DNA from: Chrysemys picta bellii
Lineage: Eukaryota > Chordata > Testudines > Emydidae
Assembly: GCF_011386835.1 (NCBI RefSeq)
Contig: NC_088792.1
Span: forward strand, 219,390,394 to 219,454,393
Direction of reading: 5' to 3'
Length of the DNA stretch: 64,000 nucleotides
Part shown: piece after piece, positions 32,436 to 43,400 of the stretch
How positions within the stretch are numbered: position 1 is the stretch's first letter
Layout: every line of letters starts with the position of its first letter
Program-made: the position numbers and the translations under genes
The notes under the pieces: generated by a model
Databases searched by the model: none
Seen by the model: only the letters and a program-made list of their open reading frames with translations
Told to the model about the DNA's origin: nothing

Positions 32436-32849
32436 CTAGCACTTCACCTTGTCTTTTTTTCCTTTTTCCTGCTGTCCAGAAGGCACAGCAGAACTAGAAG
32501 GAGAAATAGGCTTATTATTAGTCGGAGAGTCTTCCCGAGGGGTCTTTTTGCAGTGAAAAGCATGGGTCCAGGCAATCAGACCTTGGCACTTCAGAGCGGT
32601 GTTGGTGGTTAACAGGACTTGGAAAGGGCCTTTCCAGCATGGAGCCAAAGCAGTCTTTCGTTGATGGACTTTACATAGACTCAGTCTCCTGGTTTTAATG
32701 AATGGCAGGGGTGCTAGGGTCTTTGGGTAGCACTTCTCTACCTGTGAGAAAAGAAACCTAACACATTTCATTAATGCCTGGCAGTGTTTTGCAAATCTCA
32801 TAGTTGCTCGGGCACATTTAAGCCCCCCCTTGTCTTGGGGGTCAGCCAA
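32436..32849 (-). pseudogene. pol: Integrase C-terminal fragment, gamma-type
   Basis: A 138-codon frame. Residues about 48-105 contain [16 protein letters not shown] and [19 protein letters not shown], the GPY/F-type C-terminal module found in gammaretroviral integrases. The catalytic DDE core is absent. The first residue of the stretch is a TTG codon, not a likely start, so the frame extends a little to the right. After the integrase end comes a Ser/Pro/Lys-rich tail. This differs in lineage from the gag and the RT stub. Confidence 0.8.
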
Positions 32850-33505
32850 GTTTTGGCTGTGGCCTTGGATGAGCCTGCAAGCTGTATTTTCCTCTCAGTT
32901 AACTCATTCTGTGCTTTTTCCTCTTCTCCCTTTCTCGGCTTCTTTTAACCTACAAAGGAAACCTTCACTCTTGCAGTAAAATAACTTTATTACAGAGCTT
33001 TGGAGCAACAAACCGGGACAAGCACACCCACTTTTGAGGAGTGCACTCGGTACAACCTCAGGTGTCTAATTGCTTTCCTCCCTCCCCAGCCCTCTGGCTA
33101 AAAATCTGAGGTAGCCAGAAGGATCCCATGGGCAATATGGGGAGTGGGTTAACCTTCCATGTCCTTGCTTCCAAAGACTGTTGGTATGCAAATTTTTAAC
33201 AACAATTTTTGCCATAAAACACAAAAATAATCCCTATTGTGCCAGTAAATGCATGGTACATTGAATGCTGTTCAGCTGGCATCCGTTTTCTCTGATGATC
33301 TGAAAAACAAAAGAACAGAGGTCTACCCCTTTTGGGCAGTCAGTCATTGCTTAAAATGTTTCCTTGTATTTGTTCATAGGCAGCCCAGATTTCAGTGGCT
33401 TCTACCTTATTAGTTAGAAACTTGCATTAATACAGATGTTTTCTGGCTTGCTTCCAAATCCAAAGCTATCTACAGCTTAAAGATTTTTACTTAAAAGGGA
33501 CACAA
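32850..33505 (-). other. Unassigned interior of the provirus
   Basis: About 650 bp between the RT stub and the integrase fragment. On the - strand no frame is open long enough to identify, and no RT, RNase H or integrase core motif was found. It could be rearranged retroviral or non-viral filler. Confidence 0.4.
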
Positions 33506-33727
33506 TTAACTTTCCCAGTCTTTTGATTGCCTTTTACTTCTAACTCCTACTTTCAAACACACCGTGATCTGAACAAGACAACACAACCTATATTGGTAGG
33601 TTTGCATTTCCTTTACCTCTGCTACAATATACACTGCACATATTCTGGGGAAAAGTGGCCACTGCGCAACCCATACGGGCTCATTAGTGAGCCAACGGAG
33701 GGGGAGGGCCGTACGCCTAATCATCAA
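33506..33727 (-). pseudogene. pol: Stub of reverse transcriptase
   Basis: The first 27 residues contain LPLRWLTNEPVWVAQWPL, like the beginning of a class II retroviral RT (the PVWV.QWPL block). After this the frame continues into unrelated sequence, with no LPQG, YXDD or other RT motifs. The stub lies immediately after the truncated gag finger, so protease and the gag-pol junction have been deleted. Confidence 0.65.
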
Positions 33728-33921
33728 TATGGATGGTGGCAGTTAAAGCAGTTCCCCTGAGGCTTCTGCCCTTTGTGCAGGGCAGCTGCCAGCAGGGCCA
33801 TCTGATGGGTTTGAGTGCCTACATCAGTACACGCCTGCAACAACTCCGCCAGGGTCGAAGGACTTAGAGGACTCGCTCGCAGCGGGGACCCTGCGAAACG
33901 CGCGACGGGCACACTGGCCAA
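33724..33921 (-). pseudogene. gag: gag end: capsid tail and truncated nucleocapsid finger
   Basis: In a second frame: LAELLQACTDVGTQTHQMALLAAAL, typical of the last capsid helix region, followed by CFNCHHPY and a stop. The finger starts as C-X2-C but the histidine/second cysteine part is missing. The frame partly overlaps the long gag frame, marking a shift or deletion at about 33,900. Confidence 0.7.
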
Positions 33922-34732
33922 TGATGGGAAAAGCTACCTGGGGCGTGCCCACCGCCTGCTCGGGGATGCTCGAAAACTGCCCTGTGCCATATAACTGCTC
34001 AGCGAGATAAGCCCCCCCACCTTGTGCTGCTGCTGCAAGCGCCTCTCGCTGGTACTCGCTGTCCCACACAACGTATTGCGCGGGAGACAGCACCATGCGA
34101 CATATGTCTTTCCAATCTTGGGGGAGCAAGTGATAACCGTTAGACACACCTTTCAAGATCCCCCGGAGCTCGTGCAGAACCGAGTAGGGGAGAGCCTCCC
34201 AGTCCACTACCCGCCCCCCGTTTCCATTATTTCGCTTAGAGACGGGGAACGCCTCGAACCCACACTTGGATTCCTTGTCGGTCAAGAGACCGGCCTTGCG
34301 CACCGGCTGCACCGCCGCGGCGACAGCGCCCCCCCGCCCGACCGGTAGGCATGGGGGCGCCGCCACGGGCGGCGGCGCAGGGGGGGTCAGCTGCGAGCAG
34401 GAGGGGGGTGGCCCATCACCTGGGGGCAAAGGGGAAACCGGCTTAAGGCCGTCGGGGCCGAACCCCTCCAGCGCCTCCTTACAACGCTGCCAGAGCAGCA
34501 GGTGCTGAACTGGGGCACGGGGTTCACTATACAAGGTGATCCCAATCCGTATCCAATCAAAAAGCTGTAAAGACCCGCAGTCCGGATACCAGGGGCACTG
34601 GCGATCTATTTCCCTTAGGAGGTCCTCAATATGAGCGACCGGGACAGCGACACATGATCGCTGCCTTATAATCTTTTGTAACTCTCTTGCGTGCTCCTTC
34701 TGGGCACTGGAAAGTTTCCCCCCCATACTCAC
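33824..34732 (-). pseudogene. gag: Retroviral gag, matrix to capsid, broken at the C-terminal end
   Basis: An open frame of 302 codons just downstream of the primer-binding site. The second methionine (residue 3) is followed by GGKLSSAQ, a typical myristoylation context. Residues about 10-90 are matrix-like: a helical start, CPWYPD (~46-51) and a hydrophobic helix. Residues about 105-135 are proline-rich. Residues about 180-265 resemble a capsid N-terminal domain (VVDWEALPYSVLHELR, LPQDWKDICR, LSPAQYVVWDSEYQREA). The frame is then lost near residue 275; the capsid C-terminal domain with its major homology region is not seen, and the next gag block is in another frame. Matrix features are closest to betaretrovirus-like proteins. 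It could encode a truncated Gag. Confidence 0.85.
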
Positions 34733-34794
34733 GAATAAGGGGCGGCAAACAGCCGCGGGCGCGCTCGGCGTATCCAGCCGGTGAGTAGAGGGGT

Positions 34795-34812
34795 ATCACG
34801 TCGGGGTCACCA
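34795..34812 (-). promoter_or_regulatory. Primer-binding site, tRNA-Trp
   Basis: Two bases after the 5' LTR the - strand reads TGGTGACCCCGACGTGAT, complementary to the 3' end of vertebrate tRNA-Trp (…CACGTCGGGGTCACCA). A tRNA-Trp primer is established for alpharetroviruses. All 18 positions match. Confidence 0.88.
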
Positions 34813-34814
34813 GC

Positions 34815-35179
34815 TGTGGTAACAACGCAGGAAAGGAAACAGAACACCAGGTCTGTTGGTAGCCAGAGAGCTTCAAAAGCCTCTTGCAAAAAGCCTCCCA
34901 GGAAAACTTTCCTGGGGTTTTTATTTCTCTCCTTACTTTGTTTACAACTCTTCTTAGTGGTTACATTCTTGCGCATAGAAAAGCCAGGCAGTATACATGC
35001 ACATAAGATAACGAACCCATCTCTTGAGCGCGTGAACACCAGCTGCGAGGGTACAATCAAATCAGCCAAATAAGTTTCCCAAACACAAACGCTGGATTGA
35101 AGGTCACTCCTGCCTCGTAGCCATGGGAGCAGTTTGCTGCGCCTGTGGGCTAGCGATTCGGGAGCTATGCGTCCCTACA
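34815..35179 (-). repeat. 5' LTR of the provirus
   Basis: 365 bp, from TGTAGGGACG (at 35,179 on the - strand) to ...GTTGTTACCACA. It is followed by GC and the primer-binding site. By eye it has no difference from the 3' LTR. Confidence 0.95.
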
Positions 35180-35719
35180 GTTGTTGAGATGGTTGCCTGA
35201 TGTAATCTATTTTGTTTAAAACTTTTTAAAATTATATTACTTAATTGCAAATGATTCAGTGTTTCGTAAAAGCAGAGAAATGAAAGAATAATTTTAATGG
35301 CAGAATATCCAATGAAGTAGGTTCCTTTAAAAAGGTATTGTTCCATTATATTTGAATCAGGTAAATTTAATGCTAGCTTGACTCCAGTTCAGATCTGCAG
35401 TATATTTTAAGTGTAGGTGAAATCTAGAATTACTATTTGAATTACAACTAGCTGGATTTGTTTGTGAAGGTCTAGTACTTAGCAGTGCAATCATAGCAAT
35501 ACAACTGAAGTTTTGAACATACAAAGCAGACTAAATATAAATTATACTTGGCAACTCCTTTTTATTCCATCAAAATAAAATGCCTGCCCACAAAATGTAT
35601 GATCTATTTTTTAAAAAGTTTTTTTCATGATGTTCTTTTTTTTTATAAATATATTTTTTTCCACGTGAAGCATCGGTTGCTTCATATTTCACACTGAATT
35701 TACCTAGTAAAGACCAAGG

Positions 35720-35792
35720 TGAATGGATGAGGTAATATCTTTTATTGGACCAACTTCCGTTGGTGAGAGAGACAAGCTTTCGAGCTTACATA
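35720..35792 (+). repeat. Partial copy of the 'GGTAATATCTTTTATTGG' repeat
   Basis: 'GATGAGGTAATATCTTTTAT', TGGACCAACTTCCGTTGGTG and GACAAGCTTTCGAGCTTACA, as in the copies at 20,540 and 47,531. Confidence 0.75.
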
Positions 35793-36049
35793 GTAGATTA
35801 TTGCTTTCTCTACTTATTAGTTTCAGTTGTCATAATTTTTGTTCATTTTCTGTCATATAATGTATTTGGTGAGGGAGCCATTTGTTCTGTTTATCTATTA
35901 CTATATAGTGCATGTAGCATCAGTGGTATTGGAAGGAGATGGTTTTGTGCTTTCAACATCAGGTTTTAAATACCTAGACACCTTGGAATTACAGTTTCAA
36001 ATCCTAGGAGGGTCAGATCAGACCTTCAGGCTTCTGTGATAAATTTAAT

Positions 36050-36151
36050 TAGACTGTAACTCTGGTGTGGGGACTGTCATTAATTCTGTGTTCTTACAGC
36101 ACCTACGTATAATGGGGATCCTGAGTGCTACCGTAACACAAATAATAATAT
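36050..36151 (+). repeat. Amniote repeat tail ('ACAGCACCTA..ATGGGG')
   Basis: 'GACTGTAACTCTGGTGTGGG', TTCTTACAGCACCTACGTAT, 'AATGGGGATCCTGAGTGCTA' and CCGTAACACAAATAATAATA are the landmarks of a widespread amniote SINE-like tail. Confidence 0.6.
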
Positions 36152-37960
36152 TGTCATGCATTATACTACTGTGTCGATCTTTCTAATTAAACTGTTAAAA
36201 TGGTAGCCCTCTATGTAGGCATTAAAGACTCCATGGCACTTTTAATAAGAGTAGTGTTTTGTCCTAGTGTCCTTGACCAAAATTTCTGTCACCCAGCACA
36301 AAATTGTGGGCAATTTGTAAGATGGCTATATTCTATACAGTATGTCATAACCAAATGTATTTATTGTTGTCACTGATTTCTACCATTTATCTTAGTCTTT
36401 AAACTAAAAGTTAATTTACTGTGTTTAAGACTGAATGTTAATTCAGTTGCCAAATCTTGAGCTCCATTGGAGTAAAGGCTCCTGTTCATAATAAATTGAT
36501 GAAAATTCTTTATGGCTGTTTCAGTATAGAAAATGAACATAGCTTACCATGGGCTCAGTGGTTGCCACCCACTCCCTATTACTTAAGGTCTTGACTCCCT
36601 AAAAAATAATGGCTTCAACAGCAGAAAGTCACAGAAGCTAAATGTGCCAGGTAACTGCACATTTGACTCACTCTGTGATCTGCTCTAGGAATGCCTGTAA
36701 CAATTCTAGCCATCACCTTTCTGTGGGTTGAGACCTGCATCCCTTTTCTCTCCAGACCAGAGTTTTAGACAATATGGTCCCTAAAGGTATTGCATGAGGT
36801 TGCAATATCTGCCACAATATCCTCTACCCTTAGACAGTTAATTTATTTTGGATAGGGCTTCCAAGCATATTAAGATGTGGATTCAGTTGGGAGGCAGAGA
36901 GATTGCACCAATGAACTCTTTCTTCTCTGTACCTTGCTTTTTGTTTTTATTTTTTAATTAAACCAACCACATTCTGGTTGCCCACAGAATATAAATTGGA
37001 GTCACTTTAGATCTGCATTAGTGTATCTCGTTAGCTCCTCCATATACAGGTGATACAGAACTACTATTTTACCTTGCCACATCCTGTCATCCTCTGCACA
37101 GCAGAACTACACAGATTCCTTTGCTTTCTGGGCCTTCTGCCCCCATGGAAAGGATCAGGGACTGGAAGTATTCCTCAGAGCTGCAGGATATGATCAGCAC
37201 ATCTAGAAGACGTACATCTCTTCCTGGCTTGTGTTAGAAACAGACCTGACAGTTTCCCAAGGAAGAGTCCAGGCCTACATTTAGAACCCCACATAGACTT
37301 CACTGAGCATGTTCTAGGTAACATTTATATTCAGCCAATTGTCATGGATGACTATCAGATTCAATACCTATAGTCTGTACAAAATAGTGTGTAGAACTGG
37401 ATGAAAGATGTTATTTTCCTCTAAGGAAAATTTTGACTTTGCAGAGAAAAAATGAAAACTAAATTATTTCAAGTTGGATATGCCACTGCAGTGCCTGATG
37501 GAAGTTTTAGTTTTGGTACCTCTTGCTCCTGTTCTCCTTGATAGGCTGCACTCTCTGTTCTGAATATGTCTCCCATTGCACTACAGTGTCTCATAGGAAA
37601 TGAGGTCCAGTTGAGGGTTCATAGATTAGTTGGGGAGTCTGAAGTAAATGAACTACAACTCCCATGGGAGAATATCCAAATCAAAATAATTTGGCAGAAA
37701 TATTTCAGTTTTAGAAAAAAAAATTTCAACAAAAGTCAGTTTTCCATGGAAAGTTGACAATTTAATTTTCCATTGAAAAATAGCATTGATGGGCTGTTTT
37801 GGTTTGACTACATCAAATAGTGTGGGCTAAGGATGATGGAGAGAGAGATGCAGTGTGATGAGTAAACTTAATATCATGTTCATCTGCCATGCCAAAGAGG
37901 GGAAACATTTTAATTAACCCTAGGTGAGCAACGCTAACTTCTGTGGCTACCTGCATATGT
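36152..37960. other. No gene seen
   Basis: AT-rich unclassified DNA without supported coding sequence. Confidence 0.4.
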
Positions 37961-38228
37961 GGTTATGTCTACACTGCATGTGGGAGGAAGCCTCCCAGCC
38001 CAGAGTAGACAGACTCATGCTAGCAGGACTTGAGTTAGCACACAAAAAATAGCAGTGTGAATGTTGAGGTTTGGGTGGCAGTTCAGACTTTTCAAGCCCA
38101 CCCGACCTCCTGGGTCAAAACTTGGGTGTCTACACTGTTGTTTTTATTGGATTAGCTCAAGCCCCAGTAGCATGAGTTTTTCTACCTTGGCTGGGAAGCT
38201 TGCTTCCATCTGAAATGTAGACATACCC
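37961..38228. mobile_element. MITE, GGGTATGTCTACACTG family
   Basis: Begins GGTTATGTCTACACTGC and ends GAAATGTAGACATACCC, inverted repeats. Interior 'GGAAGCCTCCCAGCCCAG' and its complementary 'GGCTGGGAAGCTTGCTTCC' form a long arm. Non-coding. Confidence 0.8.
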
Positions 38229-39828
38229 CTGAGGCCTGATTCTCCCATTTTTTTATAGGCAAAACTGGTAGTTATGCCTATAATTAAGGTTGCCCCACAC
38301 TTTCCATTAAAAGACCCTGTTTTCAGTTCCTTATAACTTTATCATACATTAACAGTTTGGGCTGAAATTTTCCATGCCCATTGTCTCTCTTAGGCTGAAT
38401 TTATTTTTGGAAAAGTTGTTGCACAGGCAACACTAAGCCTGGCATTTCCTAACTTTGGATTGCTTTACTTTTCCATCCAAACCCCAACCACCACTCAGCC
38501 TCATTTCCATTTCCCTTTTTTGTAGAGGAGTGGCCTATAGAAAACACTGTTTATTTTTAGCTTTCTCAGATACAATCCTTCCAGTTTAGGAGGAGGAGTT
38601 AATCACATGTAGCCTTCTATTTCCAAGTAATGAAAGAGCCGTGTAATATTACATAAGCTAACCAGCATACCCTGGTTAAAATCTCTGCTGTGTAGCCTGC
38701 ATAGCTATATTCTATAATTAGCTGACAGGTAATAGAACATTTATTACAAGAACGAGAAGGAAAAGCAGATTCATAAATAGATCACGGGGACACATACATT
38801 GTCCAAACCCATTTGTTTATATAGTGGTCTTAAAAATATATTTTTCACCGAAATCAAGGACTTGCACAGCTTAGGGTATTCTGCTTGCAAGCCAACATAT
38901 TGCAAGTATTAATTTTTTATTTCAACTGTTATCCTTGAAGAAAAATTCTCAAGTGATCCCCCATTCTTCATATTTATAGTACTGTACAGTAATGTTTAAA
39001 AGTGCACATTGGAGGGAGGGAGAGATCCTTGTGTACCTTGGTAGAACTATCCACAATCTAGCCTTTGGGGTTCGGTGGGGAAGGCAGGTGGATGGAATTT
39101 TGATAACAAAAAGTTATAAGCTGCTGAACATTGGTTCTGAGTATGCTCAGATGAGATCTGCTAATATTTCTTTTAGTAGAAGCTGATTAGGGCCTGTTCT
39201 CTTTGTGCCATCACTCAGGGGCTGCTACTGTCAGGTGGCTCCTGGGGTACTTTGTGAGAGGGAGATTGGAAATGTTTCATTGTATCATTCACGCAGAAAT
39301 TAAAAGGAATAAAAACAAAACCCTAACTTTCCTTGGTATCTAAGCAAAGAGAAAATCATAAGTGGGGCAGGAGGGAATACAGATCCTATGATTTTTAGTT
39401 TTACTCTTCCAGGTTTTGCTTCATCCTGCAACATTTTGTACATTCTAAAATTGTCATTTAAAAGTAAAGTCTGTCTTTTTGCATTGTGAAGTTATAATTA
39501 TTCTACTGTTTTGCTAACCAATCTTTGCTGCCACAAATTAAACAGCACCAACACACTTCCCCCACCCTTAACCTCAGTGATGTCTGAAATACAAAGTCTG
39601 AGATAATTTAAATGCTAACATTATTAAGTACAAACATTTTCTTTAAAATAAAAATAAGATAAATGCAAAAACTACATTCACAAAAGGATAAAGTTACACA
39701 GTTAAAGTTTAACAAAATTTAAAAAATAGTATATCTGGAGTGGTGCTAGCTGATGAATTTGACACAATCCTCTGTATTTTATGGTGCACATTAAACAACA
39801 AGCACAGATATGTATTGAAGTGTACGTA

Positions 39829-39852
39829 CACACACACACACACACACACACA
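39829..39852 (+). repeat. CA dinucleotide microsatellite
   Basis: An uninterrupted run of about twelve CA/AC units. Length polymorphism is expected. Confidence 0.9.
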
Positions 39853-40629
39853 AAGATAGTATTGAAATAATACTTGTATACAACATAGTCAAGACATCAT
39901 CATTGTAGGAATTTGCGTTTACTGAAAATTTTTGCTGTTCAATTTTAAAATTATATTAAGTTTTTTCAATTTAAAATGGATACTAATGTGTATTTCATAA
40001 TGCAATCTGTTTAGTATTCTATATCATATCAAATCTCCAAAACCACCACCAGGGATACTTTTTCCTAATTAGAAGACTTCAATTAGAACAAGTTTAAATC
40101 CAAAAATTGCATTGCAATGGTGCCTGCATTTCTGCAGGGAAAATAGTTTCTGAATACTGTAAGTCGTTATAAGACACTATTACTAAGAGAGTTTCCTTTT
40201 TTCCCCACAGAGAATTGTCTCAATTTTTGTGTACCATATATGTAAAATTTATTTCAGAGGAGACCACTGAGACATTTTTTTACATTTTCATTTTATTATT
40301 ACTATTTATTTGGAAATAGTTTCTCCTTTTTCTTCTCAGATATTTGCCTTTCCCTTGGCAAATACTGTCTCCCTCCCTCTCCCCCCCCCTCGTGTTTCTA
40401 TTGAACTGTTTTATTTAAATAAAACTTTGGTTTTCATGTGATTGTCCATGTCCTATCATCTCTGCCCATACAACAGAGTAGTTAATGATGTCACCATAGC
40501 TCTGGGAATAGTATTTGTGAGTTAATAACTATTGCAAAGCCAGCAGAGGGAGCACAATAAAAATTCTTCCACGTTTTTGGTGATGGTGGTAGATTTAAAA
40601 ATATGTATATTCACAACTGTTGTCTGAGG

Positions 40630-40715
40630 TTCTAATTATGGGGTGAGGTACTTTGGCCTGTTATGCAAGAGGTCATAATAGTCCCTTCCGGCTGTAGTCT
40701 ATGAATCTACAAACC
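40630..40715 (+). mobile_element. CR1 3' tail fragment
   Basis: 'CAAGAGGTCATAATAGTCCC' then TTCCGGCTGTAGTCTATGAATC, as in CR1 3' ends at 25,380-25,430 and 59,120-59,185. Confidence 0.55.
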
Positions 40716-40984
40716 AACGAACTAATGTGTTACACGGCAGGGGCACTGTTTTTAGTTTTTACAGATGATTATCCCACTGATTCAACATGGCTGAACAGTC
40801 TATAAGGGATCCTAGTCTCAAAAATGAGGGGATCTCTGAATGAATAGGTGGCCATGGGATTGGTCATCAAGTGAAGAGATTTCCACAGCATGTTAGGTGC
40901 AGTGGCCAAGCCCAAGCAATGGTGTTCCAATATTCACATTATGGCATTATGCCAAGCCATTGCATAATAAATACTAATAAATAC

Positions 40985-41176
40985 TACACCTCTACCTCGA
41001 TATAACGCTGTCTTTGGGAGCCAAAAAATCTTACCGTGTTATAGGTGAAACCACGTTATATTGAACTTGCTTTGATCCACCGGAGTGCTCAGCCGCACCA
41101 CCGCGGAGCACTGCTTTACCACGTTCTATCCGAATTCGTGTTATATCGGGTCACGTTATATTGAGGTAGTGGTGTA
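40985..41176. mobile_element. Mariner-type MITE
   Basis: About 23-bp inverted ends: TACACCTCTACCTCGATATA and TATTGAGGTAGTGGTGTA. TA lies at each outer end (40,985-40,986; 41,175-41,176), as for Tc1/mariner insertion. Internal repeats of GTTATA and CACGTTATA. Non-coding, about 190 bp. Confidence 0.75.
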
Positions 41177-43162
41177 TATTTAAAATCAGCAACCACATAG
41201 GGGGAGTTATCCCAGACACTGCAACAATGCCAGAAATCTTCTGGACCAAGTTATTCTCTAATTCTGCTATTTGGATTTTCAACCTGTTGTTCAATACCAC
41301 AAGCATCAATCATTATAGTCAATGCATGTGCTCATTCCTTTCTAAGGGTCTCATCCTACTTCCATTAAAATCAATAGCAAGACCATGCACAGGAATTTAA
41401 ATCTGACCACTTTTGGAGGAGTATGTTCTGTGTTCCCGCTGCAGCCTTGGGGCTGGAGGAGCTCGCTCTCCCCTCCCTGGCCCTGGGGCTGGAGGAGTTC
41501 TGCACCCCTGCTGATTACTGGGGGAACCCATGTCCCTATTTGCCCTCCCTCCCTCTTGTGCATGCCCCCGATCAATAGTAAAACTCCAACTAACTTCAGT
41601 AGATCAATCCTATAATAACTGCTATACAGGAAGGCAAAATCTTCATAGAGTGATATTTCATCTCAGCAGATTTTTAACTGGCCTTTGTGACTTAATGCAA
41701 TACACTGATTTAATTTTGAATATAGGATTTGCCCTTACATTCGTCATGGGCAAACATTCTTTTTTATGTATGAAGCCATCAGTGTATTTAGGGCAATTTG
41801 CTAAATATGGCAACTTCATGAGGCTGGAAAGGCTGATGTTCCAGGCACTGAATACAGCTGTAGATCAGTTACTTTGTCTTCTTTTCTGAGCAGGCATAGC
41901 ACTCAATGGTTGCATCATCAATCATCATCATAATCATCATCAATAATAATAAATATTATGTATTTATATGGGGCCAGATTCTGATGGGCCTTTATGGTGC
42001 TGCACAGAGGGGAGAGGCATAGCCTGCACAATGACCAGGCAGAACTGCAGTCCCAGCTATATAGTATTTAATAGAATATGCTGTTGTGTAACTATTTTTA
42101 CTGTAATGGTGCTTCACTACTTTTTAATCTCCTTATATGTGGGCCTTGTCTTTCTCCCACTGGAGTCAATGGGAGCAGGACGCAGGCCTTTTGCTTATAG
42201 AGTCCATGCAATGTTTTTATGTATGGGGTTTTTCCCCCTACAAATGCTTCAGGGTTGATTCGTCTTTTAGCAAATATATCACTGAGGACCCAGACATCAG
42301 TTTCAAGCATTCAAGGTGTTCTAAATGGCAGTGAGGAAAGGAGTGAATTTAAATAGTAATAACTTCACGTTTCTATGTCATCTCCATCTGAGGGATTCTA
42401 AAACACATTCCACACAGGAAAAACTGTGCAACAGGTTTCTTTTGGGAAGTGTAGTGAAGAATAACTGTGAAGAATAACTTCTCTAGTTAAAACCAGAGGG
42501 GAAATTATAGGTAAGTAGAATATCAATACCCAAATTGGATTTTGTCCAGTAGTCAGGGTCAATGCCATTATTATTACTTTATTATGTTCTGTATATTTGT
42601 TAAGTGCTGACATTGTCCTCAGAACTGTGCACAATGCAAGATACAGTAATTACCTACCCCAAAGTCTTAGAATCCAAAGAAGACAAACACAGAGAAGATT
42701 GGATGCCCAAGAAAGCCCCAAGCAGAAAATAATTTGGAGTTTTATTTTGGTTTTATTGCTATTCACCTGCTTATTACTCTTATGAAAAATACCCCGGGAT
42801 CTTTCAATGATAATAATTGTTCTGGGTCTTGATTTTACATCTCATCTGAAACATGGAACCTCCTGGAGCACACTGCCCTCTAGTGACTATGTTAACTCTA
42901 GTGTCCAGAGTTTCAAAGTAAGATATGTACAATTTCCCACATATATTTGCACATGCCTAAATTATGCATGCAGCTACCTGATATAAGTGAATTGCACTCT
43001 CACTTTGCCAGTTACCACCTCGTTCTCCATGTACCTGCGCAGATACCTGATTTGTACATAGACATAGTGTTTGTACTCATAAGTTAGGCACATACAAATG
43101 TATGATGGGAAGCTGCACCCTAGCTTTGAAAATTGGACCCAAGGAGTATTACCAAAAGATGG
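41177..43162. other. No gene seen
   Basis: Mostly AT-rich, with an impure ATC/ATA simple repeat at about 41,920-41,955 and an old repeat tail at about 42,590-42,680. Open frames here are short and unrecognised. Confidence 0.4.
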
Positions 43163-43170
43163 CTCCAGAC

Positions 43171-43400
43171 CAGGGCCGGCTCCAGGCACCAGCTTGCCAA
43201 GCAGGTGCTTGGGGCGGCCACTCCGGAGAGGGGCGGCAGGTCCAACTATTTGGTGGCAATTCGGCGGACGGTCCCTCATTCCCGCTCGGAGTGAAGGACC
43301 TCCTGACGAACTGCCGCTGCAGATCGCGATCGCAGTTTTTTTTTTTTTTCTTTTTTTTTTTGCACCGCTTGGGACAGCAAAAACCCTGGAGCCGGCCCTG
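43171..43400. mobile_element. hAT-like MITE, CAGGGCCGGCTC family, short copy
   Basis: CAGGGCCGGCTCCAGGCACC at the left, CCCTGGAGCCGGCCCTG at the right; flanks CTCCAGAC (43,163-43,170) and CTGCAGAC (43,401-43,408). Interior GGCGGC-type arms and a T-rich run (43,337-43,360). It is the compact relative of 16,569-17,282 and 60,809-61,053. Confidence 0.92.

Larger units (their letters stand above)
30811..35179 (-). mobile_element. Young, internally deleted mosaic endogenous retrovirus
   Basis: A provirus of 4,369 bp in - orientation. Two 365-bp LTRs (34,815-35,179 is 5', 30,811-31,175 is 3') read as identical, and GTTGTT is duplicated at 30,805-30,810 and 35,180-35,185. In order come the tRNA-Trp primer-binding site, gag (34,732 to about 33,724), a stub of RT (to about 33,640), a gap of unassigned sequence, integrase C-terminus (32,849-32,436), env remnants (about 32,400-31,200) and the polypurine tract (31,176-31,190). 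Protease and almost all of RT, RNase H and the integrase core are missing. A 6-bp duplication and the gag style fit class II; the integrase end and env fit gamma-like sequence. It cannot be autonomous. Confidence 0.93.
38229..40984. other. AT-rich interval, mostly unclassified
   Basis: No exon is supported. It contains a CA microsatellite (39,829-39,852) and a short CR1-like tail (40,630-40,715). A 64-codon frame at 38,992 has no recognisable domain. Confidence 0.4.

Noticed and set aside
33824..34732. A domesticated gag-derived host gene
   Set aside because: The frame is inside a provirus with identical LTRs and loses frame within capsid; recent insertion leaves no time for domestication.
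39830..39852. CRISPR-like or satellite array
   Set aside because: It is a simple CA dinucleotide run.
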